The notes beneath the pieces were generated by a model. It saw nothing but the letters and a program-made list of their open reading frames with translations. It made no database searches and had not been told where the DNA came from. The position numbers were made by a program, and so were the translations under genes. Below are positions 22,363 through 33,995 of a DNA stretch of 64,000 nt, piece by piece. The DNA comes from Aquarana catesbeiana (lineage: Eukaryota; Chordata; Amphibia; Anura; Ranidae), in assembly GCF_042186555.1 (NCBI RefSeq), contig NC_133333.1, forward strand, positions 65,231,141 through 65,295,140, written 5' to 3'. How positions within the stretch are numbered: position 1 is the stretch's first letter; each line of letters starts with the position of its first letter.

Positions 22363-23406
22363 ATGGTACTGGGAGGAAACCGTGGCAGAAATAAAAATCA
22401 CCTCACAAAGAGCTCACAGGCACTCACTGCAACTAAAGCAGCTCCAGTCACCTCACAATATACAGCATCAGGGCGCTCTCACAGACAGAAAATGTCACAG
22501 CAAGACTCTCCATTTGAGTCAGATACAGAACAAATCCTCTCACAAACTTCTCCACAAGCCTCCTCAGCATCCCCAGTAATATTATTACAATTTGAAAAGA
22601 TGCTTCATAAGGCTTTAAAACAAACCTCAGACCAAATAACAAAAAGCCTAACCAAAGAAATAAGAGAGCTGGGAAACCGCACCGCAGCCCTAGAAATAAA
22701 AATGGATGAAATTGAAATTACAACCCAAGTAAATATAACAGAATTGGAACAATTAAAAGAAGAGAATTTAATACTTCAAACTAAGCTCGAAGATTACGAA
22801 AATAGAGCCAGACGTTCAAACTTGCGCATAAGGGGAATACCTGAAACTGTGACAGACCTGCAATCTACTATTACTGCTCTATTACAAGAACTAAAACCAG
22901 ATATCCCTATTGAATGTTTAGAACTGGACAGAGTACACAGAGCCCTCACAGCCAAAAAGAAAGATGGACCCCCACGTGATATAATCACAAAATTTCATTA
23001 TTACAGAACGAAAGAACAAATACTAATTGCTGCAAGAGAAAAAAAGGAACTTAATTTTCAAGGACACAATTATCAAATTTTTGCTGACCTATCCCAACTT
23101 ACTATTACTAAAAGACGATCCATGAAACCCCAACTAATGGAACTGCAACGCCACAACATTATGTATCAATGGGGCTTCCCCTTTTCAGTCAGATTTAACT
23201 ACCAAGGTACAATTTACAGAAGCAGATCAGCAGATGAACTACAACAAACCCTTTTAAAATTAAATCTGACAGAACCCACAAGAATGGCATCATCTTCACC
23301 TTCAGGCAGCACCCAGAAAATATTAGAACAAAATGGGAATCATCATTCTCACAAAAGAGGCCGTTATGCCACATTATCCATGGACCAAGAAGATTCAATG
23401 GACTGA
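22363..23406 (+). CDS. L1 ORF1 protein (RNA-binding chaperone)
   Basis: Uninterrupted frame; the ATG at 22363 (MVLGGNRGRNKNH) gives about 347 codons. The same frame is open back to an ATG at 22240, but those extra 41 residues look like 5' UTR. Domain order: Ser/Gln-rich basic N-terminus; coiled coil around residues 85-150 (LEIKMDEIEITTQVNITELE, then EENLILQTKLEDYENRARRS); RRM-like core from NLRIRGIPETV through LELDRVHRAL; C-terminal domain with KFHYYRTKEQILIAAREK and GHNYQIFADLSQLTITKRR. These are the signatures of L1 ORF1p, which trimerises and coats LINE RNA. It is the longest intact transposon frame in the window and could still be translated if transcribed. Confidence 0.88.
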   Translation: MVLGGNRGRNKNHLTKSSQALTATKAAPVTSQYTASGRSHRQKMSQQDSPFESDTEQILSQTSPQASSASPVILLQFEKMLHKALKQTSDQITKSLTKEIRELGNRTAALEIKMDEIEITTQVNITELEQLKEENLILQTKLEDYENRARRSNLRIRGIPETVTDLQSTITALLQELKPDIPIECLELDRVHRALTAKKKDGPPRDIITKFHYYRTKEQILIAAREKKELNFQGHNYQIFADLSQLTITKRRSMKPQLMELQRHNIMYQWGFPFSVRFNYQGTIYRSRSADELQQTLLKLNLTEPTRMASSSPSGSTQKILEQNGNHHSHKRGRYATLSMDQEDSMD

Positions 23407-24349
23407 CATCCTAATTCCTGATATCTCTTCATTTATTATACTAAGAGATGGTTCTCTATAAAAAAAACTGTATTTATAACTGAATGTAACTGCATTCTGA
23501 TAGTCACACACTGTGTGGGATCATGTTACATTCCAGTTATATTTCTTATTACTTCTGATTCATATAGCCTTAGAATATATAAGTGAAATAAGGAAATTCT
23601 TGTTCAGTTATATATTATCAGGTAATAACAATAGATTTATTACTTTTTAGGACAAATATGTTCAATAATCCAGAAGTAATGGAAGCTTTTTCTCTCTTTT
23701 CTTAAAACAAATATATTATTACCCAACTAGTTCCTAGAATTATGTTTTTGTTTATTCTAATCTGAAGCAATACAACCTCAATTTTATAAGTTAACATATC
23801 TAAACAGTTACATATGAATAAAATATGTAATTGTTTACTCTAAAAGGGTTAAAATCCCAAAATAATTCAAACTATCTTCATCAATACCAAAGTTATTAAC
23901 AGTACCTTTCTAACTGAATTATTTAGCCTAGGGCAAGACTAACCATATACAACCACCCTGGAATAAATAATTTCAACAAAAACTATATTCTGCACTCCAA
24001 TTAATGAAACATCATTTTGATGTCTTTTGACATAGCACTTCTCTCCTGTAAGCGGAAGATCCGTGTACCCCCATTAGCCCTCCTCATTCTCCCAACCATA
24101 TTATGCGGGAGTGTGACGAAGGCACTTATTCCCCTGAGATATTTATTCTCTTTCACGGGTAAATTGTGATTACTTGCAAAAAATAATTTATACAATGTAT
24201 CATCTAATCTCATATGTTTTTTGTTTACTCTTTACTCCAGAATTCACTGGTTTCTTTTCTATCTATTCATCTCTTCAGTCCACACAGGTTGATCTGCGCA
24301 GTCAGCTCTGCATAACAAAAAGTAAGTCAAAACTATTTGATCTGTTGCC
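23407..24349 (+). other. LINE inter-ORF region
   Basis: AT-rich, no supported gene; unusually long (0.94 kb) for an L1 spacer. It may include ancestral regulatory sequence of the element. Confidence 0.6.
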
Positions 24350-27300
24350 ATGGCACCACTGAATATACTTTCCCTGAATGTTCAGGGAATAAATGTCCCT
24401 CAAAAAAGGACCAAAGCCTTCCGTACTTTCCATAACAAGAAGGCTCACATAGTATGCCTCCAAGAAACACACTTCACCAAAGATTCTACTCCAAAATATA
24501 TTTCTCCTTTTTATCAACAAATTTACACGGCTTCTGCCTGTACCAAGCAAAGGGGAACTCTAATTGCATTTCACCGATCCACACCATTCACCTTATCATT
24601 AGAAATTAAAGACCCAGAAGGTAGATACCTGATACTCATGGGTTATATAATGGATACAGCAATCACGGTGATTTCCTACTACGCTCCTAACAACCTACAC
24701 CATTCCTCTCACATATATTACAAGTGATTAATACACACAAAATAGCAACAGTGATAATGTGTGGGGATTCGAACCAGGTCCTCCTCCCATTTCTAGATAA
24801 ATCACCTTTTACACCATCCAAAATAACCTCTAGATTACCTTTTTCTCAACTTCTTTCCAAATACAATCTGGTAGATTCGTGGAGAGAAAGTAACCCAATG
24901 AAAAAGAAATTCACTTATTTCTCGCACCCTCATCAAACCTTCACCAGAATAGATCATATTTTTCTAACAATAGGAATGATACCAGAAATTATTGCATCAG
25001 ATAGAATTCCGATTCCGTGGTCTGACCATAATGCAGTATACACTACTATAGCCTCAGCCATACCAAAAGCGCATGACCCAACGTGGTACTTACCGGACAT
25101 AATGCTCAAACACCCACTACATCAGATGGCCATTGAACAAGCTTTAAAGGAATACATATCAATTAATAATACAACAGACATCTCCCCAATAACACTGTGG
25201 GAAGCTCATAAGCCTGTCTTGCGTGGTACAATACAAAGACAAATGGCACTATTTAAACGGGAACGCAAAAATCTAGCAAAAAAACTAGAACTCAATTTTA
25301 ATGCAGCCTACATATCATTTCAAGATAATCCATCTCAGAGTACAAAATCTCATCTGGAAAAATCTAGATTGGAATACGATCTATTTCTCACTGAGTCAGT
25401 TGATAAATCCCTCAAACACTCCAAACACAATTTCTACATGAATACAAACAAACCAGGTACATATTTGGCTCGGGCATTAAATTCAACTAACAAATCTTTC
25501 AAACCAATACGTTTGAAATTATCAAAAAATGTTTACACTTGTAATCCAGTTAAAATAGTCCATAAATTTCACTCACATCTCGCAACTTTATACAAGACAA
25601 ACAATGAATTTAATCCTACAGAGGCTGAATCCTTCTTCTCAAAAATAACCTTACCTGAGTCATCTCAGAATCAAAAAAGCAGTTTGGATGAGCCTATAAC
25701 TATAGATGAAGTTGCTAACGCCATAAAAGACCTAAAACTTAACAAAAGACCAGGCCCAGATGGCTACTCGGCTTTATACTATAAAACATTCTCACAAATA
25801 CTCTCTCCCATTCTCACTGAAACTTTTAACAAACTTCTAGATGGACATTCTTTTCAGCAAGAAACACTAATGGCAATTGTTTGTATGATCCCAAAACCCC
25901 TTTCTGATGATACTTCCTGTGTGAATTATCGGCCTCTGTTAAACCTCGATATTAAATTATTAGCAAATATAATAGCAAAACGCCTCAATAGCATTATAGG
26001 AAAATTAATATAGAGATCAAGTAGGCTTCATGCCAAATAGACAGGCAGGCGATAATATACGCAGGGCAGTGTTATTGGCACATATTGCCAAAAAACGGAA
26101 AATCCCTTTATGTTTTCTATCTCTCGATATTAAGAGGGCATTTGACACAGTATCCTGGCAATATATGCAATATTCATTACAAAAATGGGGTTTTGGACCC
26201 CACTTTTTAACATGGATCAAAGCATTATACAATAAACCCAAAGCCTATATAAAATATGCTGGATACAAATCTGAAGCCTTTAATATCGAAAGAGGTACCC
26301 GACAGGGTTGCCCATTATCTCCCTTATTATTTGCCCTTATACTCGAACCCATGGCCCAATACATCAGAACAAACCAAACTATAACTGGCATTGAAGTAGG
26401 AGGTATTACACACAAATTATGTATATTTGCAGACGATATATTACTTTTTCTATCATCACCACAAGTCTCTGGTCCTAACTTAATATCAGCTCTTGATGGA
26501 TTTGCAGCCCTATCCGGCCTTATGATTAATCCTAAGAAATGCCTAGTGCTTAATATTTCACTCACAAACATGGAATTGATCCCGGCTAGGGCTGCACTCC
26601 CATTCACATGGGCAGAAAAATCAATCCCATATCTTGGAATTCATTTAACAGCATCTCATTCTGACTTATTCTCAACCAATTATCCTCCTGTATTAAGACA
26701 GATCACAAATCTAATAAAACAATGGTCGCAACTTCCTTTATCCTGGATAGGGAAGATTAATGCAATCAAAATGACTATTCTACCCAAATTGCTTTATCTA
26801 TTCAGAGTCCTCCCTATTCCAATTCCTTCCTATTTTTTGAGAATAGTACAAAAAAAGAGCAACTTCGTTTATATGAGGCTCTTCTAAACCACGTATACCT
26901 CTACACACACTACATCTTCCCAAAAATAAAGGAGCCCTGGGATACCCTAATTTTACTAACTACTACAGAGCAGCACATTTGGCCAGTCTGTCCAAATACC
27001 ATGCAAAACAGGAAATCCCATTATGGGTATTTATAGAGGCTTCAGAAAATGACCCTCTATTAATATCAAATTTATTATGGCTTGATCCTAAAGACAGCTT
27101 TAAAATTCATAATCCCATAACTAAACACTTCTTATCTCTCTGGGATAAACTAAAAATCCTTTCTTTTATCAGAAATCCAGCCTTTTACCCGGCATGGATC
27201 TACCCAAATTCTTTTAACGCTTGGACAACATCAGGCATTCAGACACTAAATGACTTCATAGCATCTAAATCATTCCTTTCATTCCCATCGCTTAGAGAAA

Positions 27301-28051
27301 AATATGATCTACCAAACTGAGATATTTAGATATCTCCAAATCAAAAATTTCTATACACCATTCCTAAAGGGGGATACACCATTATCCCAATTATCTATTT
27401 TTGAATCAATCTGTACAAAAGATCCATTTGCTAAAGGTACAATTTCATCACTTTATAAATCAATTATATGGAGTAGCAAATCTTAATAGACCCTCTTACA
27501 TTCAGAGGTGGGAGGAGGACCTGGGACGAACTTTAGAAGACACGGACTGGTCTAACATATGGCTCACATCTAAGTCATCTTCACCCAACATCTTAGCACT
27601 GGAGACAAATTATAAAGTCCTAACTCGCTGGTACCTTGTACCCGCTAGAGTGGCAAAATATTCACCTAATACCTCAGCTCTTTGTTTTCGAGGATGCCCA
27701 GAAATAGGCACATATTTACACATATGGTGGACGTGCCCAGTAATCCAAACCTTCTGGAAGGAAGTCTTTGTGATTGCATCTAAAATATTTTAAAAAATAA
27801 TACAACCAGATTCATATTTAACTTTACTTAATCTAAAACCGGAATGATTAACGCTCTCTCAATTCAAACTTATGATCCAACTAATAACGGCTGCAAAACA
27901 AACAGTGGCCAAGGCATGGAAATCTCCTACATTGGTACTAGCAGAAACAATTCACAGAATGAATAATACAATGTCCCATGCTAAGATGGTAGCCATCGAT
28001 CAAAATCAAATTCCAAAATTTGAAAAACTTTGGCATCCTTGGATAAAATAG
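24350..28051 (+). pseudogene. L1 ORF2 (endonuclease-reverse transcriptase)
   Basis: Starts ATG at 24350 (MAPLNILSLNVQGINVPQKR). Endonuclease: VCLQETHF, YYAPN, CGDSNQV (GDFN expected), RIDHIFLT and PWSDHNAVYTT. RT: NKRPGPDGYSALYYK, MIPKP, NYRPLLNLDIKLLA, then FMPNRQAGDNIRRA, LSLDIKRAFDTVSW, GTRQGCPLSPLLFAL, and the catalytic FADDILLFLS. C-terminus: LTRWYLVPARVAKYSP, CFRGCPEIGTYLHIWWTC (Cys/His motif) and KFEKLWHPWIK before TAG at 28049-28051. Frameshifts lie near 24724, at 26012-26013 (one base missing in an LIYRDQ-type stretch), near 26885 and near 27310. Catalytic residues are retained, so damage is limited to a few indels in about 1,230 codons. Confidence 0.9.
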
Positions 28052-28537
28052 TTCCTGTCAAACTTCAATGACTCTGTCCTGTTGCCATGGTAACAGATTA
28101 AATGACTTACAGAGACACCCATTCTAAGGCTTCAAAGAGAACTAAAAAGAATAATAAACTGACGAGCGGGACAACTTTGTGGACCATACCTCTACCTTTC
28201 AACCCTTTTTCTTCTTTCTCTTTCCTTTTCTCCACCTTACGATTAAAGCTCATTATCAGAATTTATTTGACCTATATACACTCTACTTGTAAACAATATG
28301 TATAGTAGGTATAAATCATTTAAATACCTACAAAAGTAACTAAGGAAATGATATACATCTTTAATTTAGGTTTACGTGAACCCAATGTTTAATATTTGAA
28401 ATTTCATGATATTTACCTATATAAACCCTACTGTAAAACAATGAGCTTACTTTATAGATCCTTGTAAACTTACTTTATGTATCTTTATAACATTGTATAC
28501 TCAATAAACTTCTTTTGACAAGGAAAAGGATCATATA

Positions 28538-29359
28538 TAAAAAATGCAATTCATTGATAACTCAGCAAGCCCCTTCATTGGTGTGATCACAATAGTGCTT
28601 ACATAGCGCCTCACCTGGTGGAGATGGTATGGAAAAGTCCTCAGCCTGGAGGGCGAAATGGACCAGCAATATCACTGGACGTGAATGGAGATGTGTAATC
28701 AGTTGTGTAGAGGACAGCAGTTTGCCAAGACCAGAACCGTTGTGCCGTGGGAGGGACTACAAGCTACCCCAGGTACTCCACCAGAGCTGCACCCGCTGAT
28801 GTCACGCCAGTTGCGCCAAATGTCAATCTCAGCCTGAAGTTACTGGGGAACCGGACAATCAGTAGCAGTGGCCCTAGAAACTCCACTGGAGCTGTGGCGT
28901 GGCACCCACTGATGTCACAAAGTAGGCGCCCGCTGTCAGTACCAGCCGGGGGACACAGGCTGGTGAAAGCCATGTGGAGCCGATTGAGCTCTACAATGGA
29001 GCGTTACTAGGACAACGCGTTTCACGCGCATGTGCTTCTTCAGCTCATGTCCCATGACCTGAAAAAGGGCCAGGCCCAAAACACATTGTCATGACGACTG
29101 GCTAACACCACACACCTGACTCCAGCTCAGCTTGCATTGCACCTCAGATCCCGGACAGGGGCTTGTCTCCAGCAGATGATTGCGCATATGGTCTGACGGT
29201 CCCTTGTCTCAGCGGTTGATCGGCATCCTGCTCTGGCTCTGCAGGGAGTATTCCCGCATTACACCTGTCTTCTCGGTACCAAGCCTCATTTACATCCTGC
29301 ACAGGCACCATTAGTTTGGGCACCTTGTTCCATCTCAGCACTGGCTTGTCAACCCCCCA
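28538..29359. repeat. unclassified repeat region with acgcgtttcacg motif
   Basis: No gene. Contains gacaacgcgtttcacgcg followed by gcttcttcagctcatg (29010-29045), a motif type I recognise as recurrent in frog repeats, and two related ctgatgtcac segments at 28796 and 28911. Superfamily unknown. Confidence 0.4.
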
Positions 29360-29940
29360 GACGATGTCTAAGAGGATGAAATGCGTCAGTTGGACCCCAC
29401 TGCCGCCATACTTTTACAGCGCTGATTTTACAAGAGGTACATGTGAGTGTATTTCTTATCTTATTTTAATAAATTTTGATACTTGTTTTACGGAATTACG
29501 CTATGTGGCCTTTTTCCTCCTTGCCTTATATCATCACCATCTACTCCTCAATATCACCCTGAGGGACACAACAGTCCACGGCTTATTTCTAGATGTCCAT
29601 CCTTACCATCTCTCCGGAACATCTACCATCACCCAAGCCTGATTTGACCCATTTGGGCGTATGCCCTCTTGGGTCCACGAGATCTGGTAAGCCTTCTCAA
29701 ATTCGGTGGTGGTGTGCCTCTCCTATCTTCACTTTGGATGTCACGCATCTAAACTGTTTTTCACACGAAGTCACTACATTTATGGACTGTTAATCTTTAT
29801 GAGTCTTTTAAATATTGAGGACTTTTTCTTGTTTTTTTCTTAGTTGGTGTTTCATTACTAGTTGGACTTTATTGTCCTTATATTGAACTTTTTTGAACTC
29901 TTATGTTTTTTAGCGCTACACATACTTTTGTTTTATTGTT
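29360..29940 (+). repeat. dispersed repeat, copy B
   Basis: Same ordered blocks as 4740-5410: aataaattttgatac, acgctatgtggcctttt, accctgagggaca, cgtatgccctcttgggtcc, gatctggtaagcct, ttcggtggtggt and ttttagcgctacacat. Same orientation as copy A. Confidence 0.55.
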
Positions 29941-30025
29941 ATATGCTTACATCCTATTGGCAGTGTTAGCTGCTTATTTCACTCTGTTGGGCAGCGCAGA
30001 ATAATTGATACTTTCTTCCCTAAAG

Positions 30026-30250
30026 ATGGACTGGCCAAGCATGTCTCCAGACTTAAACCCCATGGGGCATCCTCAAACTGGAGGCAGAGGAGCGCAAGGT
30101 CTCCAACATCCACCAGCTCCGTGATTTCATCATGGAGGAGTGAGAGAGGACTCCAGTGGCAACCTGTGAAGCTCTGGTGAACTCCATGCCCAAGAGGGTT
30201 AAAGCAGTGCTGGAAAATATTGGTGGCCACACAATATTGACACACACACT
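30026..30250 (+). pseudogene. Tc1-type transposase, C-terminal fragment
   Basis: The plus-strand frame begins DWPSMSPDLNP, the conserved Tc1/mariner block before the last catalytic acid, then shifts by one to GILKLEAEERKVSNIHQLRD, a stop, and ERTPVATCEALVNSMPKRVK, then AVLENIGGHT. This is the C-terminus of a Tc1-like transposase. No inverted repeats were found; it ends where the hAT copy 2 simple repeats begin. Confidence 0.82.
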
Positions 30251-30259
30251 CTGCATTCA

Positions 30260-30465
<206 letters not shown>

Positions 30466-30871
30466 TGCATTCGGTGGTGTACAGTTTCTAATACACTTCA
30501 GGCGGTGTATTACAGTGTAATGTTGCAAAACAAAAAAAAAAATATATCATGTCCGGAAGGCCACCAAGGAGTAGCAGGCGCTCAAAGGCCACTAAAAGAG
30601 GGCACACATTCTCTGTGTCTACAGTCAACAGTTGCTGGAGGATGCGATTTGCAGGCTCTGATGTTGGTTTACAGGTTGAGGAAGGGAGTAATGCGAGTCT
30701 AGAGAGGGGGTGCCACAGAAGGACAAGAAACTGGCAGTCATGTTCCCCCCAGCTGCAGCATACTTCCAAGTTTGCTCCAGTGATGAGGAGGGAGGGGATG
30801 ATGAGGTCACTGACTGTACTTGGGTGATGAAGAGGAAAGAGGAACAACTCCAAATGAGGCAGGAGGTCCTT

Positions 30872-31060
30872 GGTGTGGGCCTTTTTCAACACGTGTGCAG
30901 CAAATTGCACTGTTGTGGTTTGCAACCTATGTCCAAAGCGGATCAAGCGTGGCCAGAACAGCAGCCGCTTAAGCACCACATGCTTTACCAGATATGACGA
31001 CCTGCCATGCAGTCCGTTGGCAACAGCACTTGAAAGACCCACATCATAAAAAAAGGCGGA
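30872..31060 (+). pseudogene. BED zinc finger of hAT transposase (copy 2)
   Basis: The frame from about 30876 reads VWAFFNTCAANCTVVVCNLC, then PKRIKRGQNSSRLSTTCFTR. The VW.FF start, CxxC pair and ST-C-TR order match BED fingers (DNA-binding N-terminal domain of hAT transposases). The expected His pair is displaced into the neighbouring frame (MTTCHAVRWQQHL), so a frameshift lies near 30990. Copies 1 and 3 lack this segment. Confidence 0.65.
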
Positions 31061-31224
31061 CATCTCCTTGCTCCTCATCTGGGATCTCCAACCCTACTAT
31101 ACATCCAGTCCTCTCAAAAACCTGCACTGAAAGGAATGAAGGTATAACCATAGTTGTCCCAAGTATCTGCAGCCAATCTGCTAGCAGAACACCAATTGAT
31201 TTTAGCAGGCAAATTTGTTGCCGA

Positions 31225-31645
31225 GTCTTCAAAGAGGAAGACCAGTGGAGAAGGTGTCCGGCTGACCGATGGCTTTAAACAATTTTTCAGTTCTCAGCGC
31301 CAAGGTCTGATAGGTTCAAGCAACCATCGCCAGTGTTTGCATTATATGATGCAGGAATATCTAGGGACAAGAGCAAACTTGGAGACCTTTCCAACAGAGT
31401 ATCCACTGGGTTACTGGTTTTGAGGATAGACCACTGGCCAGAACTTGCTCAATATGCAAATCGAGCTACTGGCCTGCCCTGCATCCAGCAAGTTTTCTGA
31501 ATGCACATTCAGTGCTGCTGGGAAGTTTGTAATGGATCAAAGAGTGCACCTGTCCACAAACTCCGTTGATAGGTTCACATTCATAAAAATAAATCAGTCC
31601 TGGATCAGCAGCTATCAAGCACCTGATGCTGATGTAACTGATTGA
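31225..31645 (+). pseudogene. hAT transposase, C-terminal part (copy 2)
   Basis: 31225-31423 encodes GEGVRLTDGFKQFFSSQRQG, then YMMQEYLGTRANLETFPTEY and PLGYWF before a stop. 31445-31645 encodes IELLACPASSKFSECTFSAA and VHLSTNSVDRFTFIKINQSW. This is the hAT C-terminal dimerisation domain, with one stop and a frameshift between the two parts. The LLDPRYKGK block present in copies 1 and 3 is missing. Confidence 0.82.
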
Positions 31646-32335
31646 ATTTTCAATGGATCTGGGATGCATTGAAGACAGTCTATGCTTCCTATCCTATTCC
31701 TCCTCAATCTTGATGCTAGCTTCCAACAATATTTTCGGTTTAGGGCACCACCACCCAAGGCCCAATTTTTTGGCCCCTGTTCAACAGGGGCATGTCATTA
31801 CAATTTTTGATCCAATATTTCACACAGCAGGGCCAGTTCTGAGAACATCGCCACCTGAACGGCCTGGTAATGAACCCACAACTTTTTTTACAATGATTTT
31901 AATCTATACTGCCGGGATCTGACAATACATTACAGCCGCAAGCAGTTTTAAATGACATTTTTTCCCTTTAGAAATGTCATTTTGCTGTGGCACTGCTATG
32001 AACATGGGAAAGATGCGCTGCTTTACAGGCAGACTAAGGAGAACCCCAAGCACGATATTTAAAGGAATATTTTATTTTTATTGTTTCACTTTAAGCATTA
32101 TTAAAATCACTGCTCCTGAAAAACCGATCGTTTAGAACTTTTTTTTTACATTGATACATGCCCCCTGGGTCCCCAAACACCTTTTATGGCAATAACTTGC
32201 ATATAAGCCTTTAAAATTAGCACTTTTGATTTTTCCCGTTTGCGTCCCATAGACTTTAACGCCGTTTGCACAAATTGTTTGCCAGTTCGCATGTTCCGCT
32301 GCAAACCGAACCAGGGGGTGTTCGTCTCATCCCTA

Positions 32336-32554
32336 CTGATTATCAGTGCCTCGATTACAATATAGCACCACCAGTGCCAGCAATCAGTGCACAAAAGTGC
32401 CAATCAGTGCACATTAGTGCTGCCAGTCAGTGCTGGCTATCAGTGCCCACCAGTGCCGCCTCATCAGCATACATCAGTGAAGGAGAAAAATTACTTATTT
32501 ACAAAATTTACTGACAAACTAAGAAAAACTTTTTTTCTTCAAAATTTTTGGTCT
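32336..32554 (+). mobile_element. piggyBac-type fragment, left of solo LTR
   Basis: Cagtgcc-rich sequence followed by attacttatttacaaaattt and gaaaaactttttttcttcaa. It appears to continue after the LTR at 33175 in the family's caccaaaagaaagctctatt core. Confidence 0.5.
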
Positions 32555-32559
32555 TTTTT

Positions 32560-33173
32560 TGTAGCACCCTGGAGTTTAGGCAGGAATTCTCCTCACAAGT
32601 TTACTTGCCAGGAGTAGTTATCCTGGCTGATTGTTGGAGATCCATTGGATTTCTCCCCAAGTTTGCCTTGTTGCACTTTTCTCTTCTACCACTAGGTGGC
32701 CGGGTTCTTGGAGCACACACAAAAGAGCTCAAGGGATTCAGTGACAGTGAATCAGGGGGTCTAGTGAGAGACCAGGAGCTCAGTGTCCTGAAGAACTACA
32801 AGAAGAAGTTGTAGTGAAGATGAAAGGACAGTTACGCTTTATGTTAGGAACTGTTAAAGACTGTTGCCATAGGAGAAAGCACTCCTGCATGTGCAGATGT
32901 GGCTTCCTGCTTGAGGCCTTTTTCTGCACAGCTGTTCTCCTATTGAAGTCTCGGAGTCTGCTAATTGAACTTGCAACTACTTGGAGGGTGTCCTGGCCCT
33001 AACCCTGTTTCCCTCTTTGTAAGAAAAAAACATCTCTTTTGCATTCAAGAAGTGTTTGGCGCCCAATAACTTGCACCCACTATGCCTCACAACCCACCAT
33101 ATACAGAAGGATGTCAGCTATCTCTGGCCCTGGAGGTTCTCATTAGACTGAAGGAGGCCGCAGACCTTACTAC
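32560..33173 (+). mobile_element. probable solo LTR in piggyBac-type fragment
   Basis: About 614 bp starting tgtagcaccctggagttta and ending ...cagaccttactac, giving TGTAG/CTAC inverted ends between two T-runs (possible TTTTT target duplication). The interruption lies exactly within a recognisable piggyBac-type segment. There is no internal coding region. The family is unknown. Confidence 0.5.
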
Positions 33174-33349
33174 TTTTTTTAGTAAAAAATAAAAACCCAG
33201 CAGTGATTAAATACCACCAAAAGAAAGCTCTATTTGTGTGAAGAAAATTATAAAAATGTCACATGGTTACAGTGTAGCATAACTGCGCAATTGTAATTTA
33301 AAAGCGTGACAGCGCTGAAAGCTGAAAAATGGCCTGGGCAGGAATGGGG
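33174..33349 (-). mobile_element. piggyBac-type fragment, right of solo LTR
   Basis: Contains agtaaaaaataaaaaccc, taccaccaaaagaaagctc and ctgcgcaattgtaatttaaa, the conserved core of the family in inverted orientation. Confidence 0.6.
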
Positions 33350-33923
33350 TGAAAGTGAAGCTATCCATGGGCACTGTAGCCGACCCCTTTTCGGATGCCG
33401 GGCACCTGAATTCCAGCAGCAGGGGGGTGTTTTTGAAGCACCTGATTAGAGCCATAGGCTCTAATAGGCTTCAAAATTGCGCATTGCGCTCGCAGTTCAC
33501 CCAGGTATGTTAGAAAAGTGAATGCATATTTGCTTTCCTAACACTGAACTGCCTCTCAGCCAATCAGGTGCGCGGGTCTATTACCAGTCACCTGGTTGGC
33601 TCTACAATTGGATGCCTTTTGGGAGGAGGGGTGGAGACGCACGGAGGACACTGGAGCCACTGTCTGACCCACTGCAAGGTCCCACCACTCGCCGCCGCCA
33701 CATGGTAAGTTCCGGGCAGATGGTGAGCGGCCTGGGGGGGGGGGGGGGGGGAGGGTTGCAGTGGCACCATTTGATATGCACAGAGACAGCATTTGATGTG
33801 GTTGATGTGGCACTGTTTAAAGGCACAGTGGCTGCCTTTAATGGGGCACAGTGAGGCAGCAATTGTTTTTTTCAGAATTTTTCAGTTTGCGCCCCCTCAA
33901 AAATTGAGCACCAGCCGCCACTG
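33350..33923 (-). mobile_element. hAT MITE with cagtggcggctggtg end, truncated copy
   Basis: The right side ends ttgagcaccagccgccactg at 33923, the reverse complement of the left end of the complete copy at 60704-61293. Shared interior: gcacagtg, tctaataggcttcaaaat and gcgccccctcaaaaattg. The other end is not found. It includes a G-run at 33735-33752. Confidence 0.7.
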
Positions 33924-33995
33924 CTCATAGTGTGCCTTAAATTTTTACGAAGAAGCTGAATTCATGGAGGAGTTCAGCTTTAACAAGTCTACATC

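Larger units (their letters stand above)
22192..28522 (+). mobile_element. near-complete L1-type LINE
   Basis: A 6.3 kb element flanked by a perfect 15-bp target duplication gaaaaggatcatata (22177-22191 and 28523-28537). Order: GC-richer 5' UTR, ORF1, AT-rich inter-ORF region of ~0.94 kb, ORF2 (EN, RT, C-terminal Cys/His motif), 3' UTR ending aataaacttcttttgacaag with no long A-tail. Intact ends and an unmutated duplication point to a comparatively recent insertion, but ORF2 is already broken. Confidence 0.9.
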
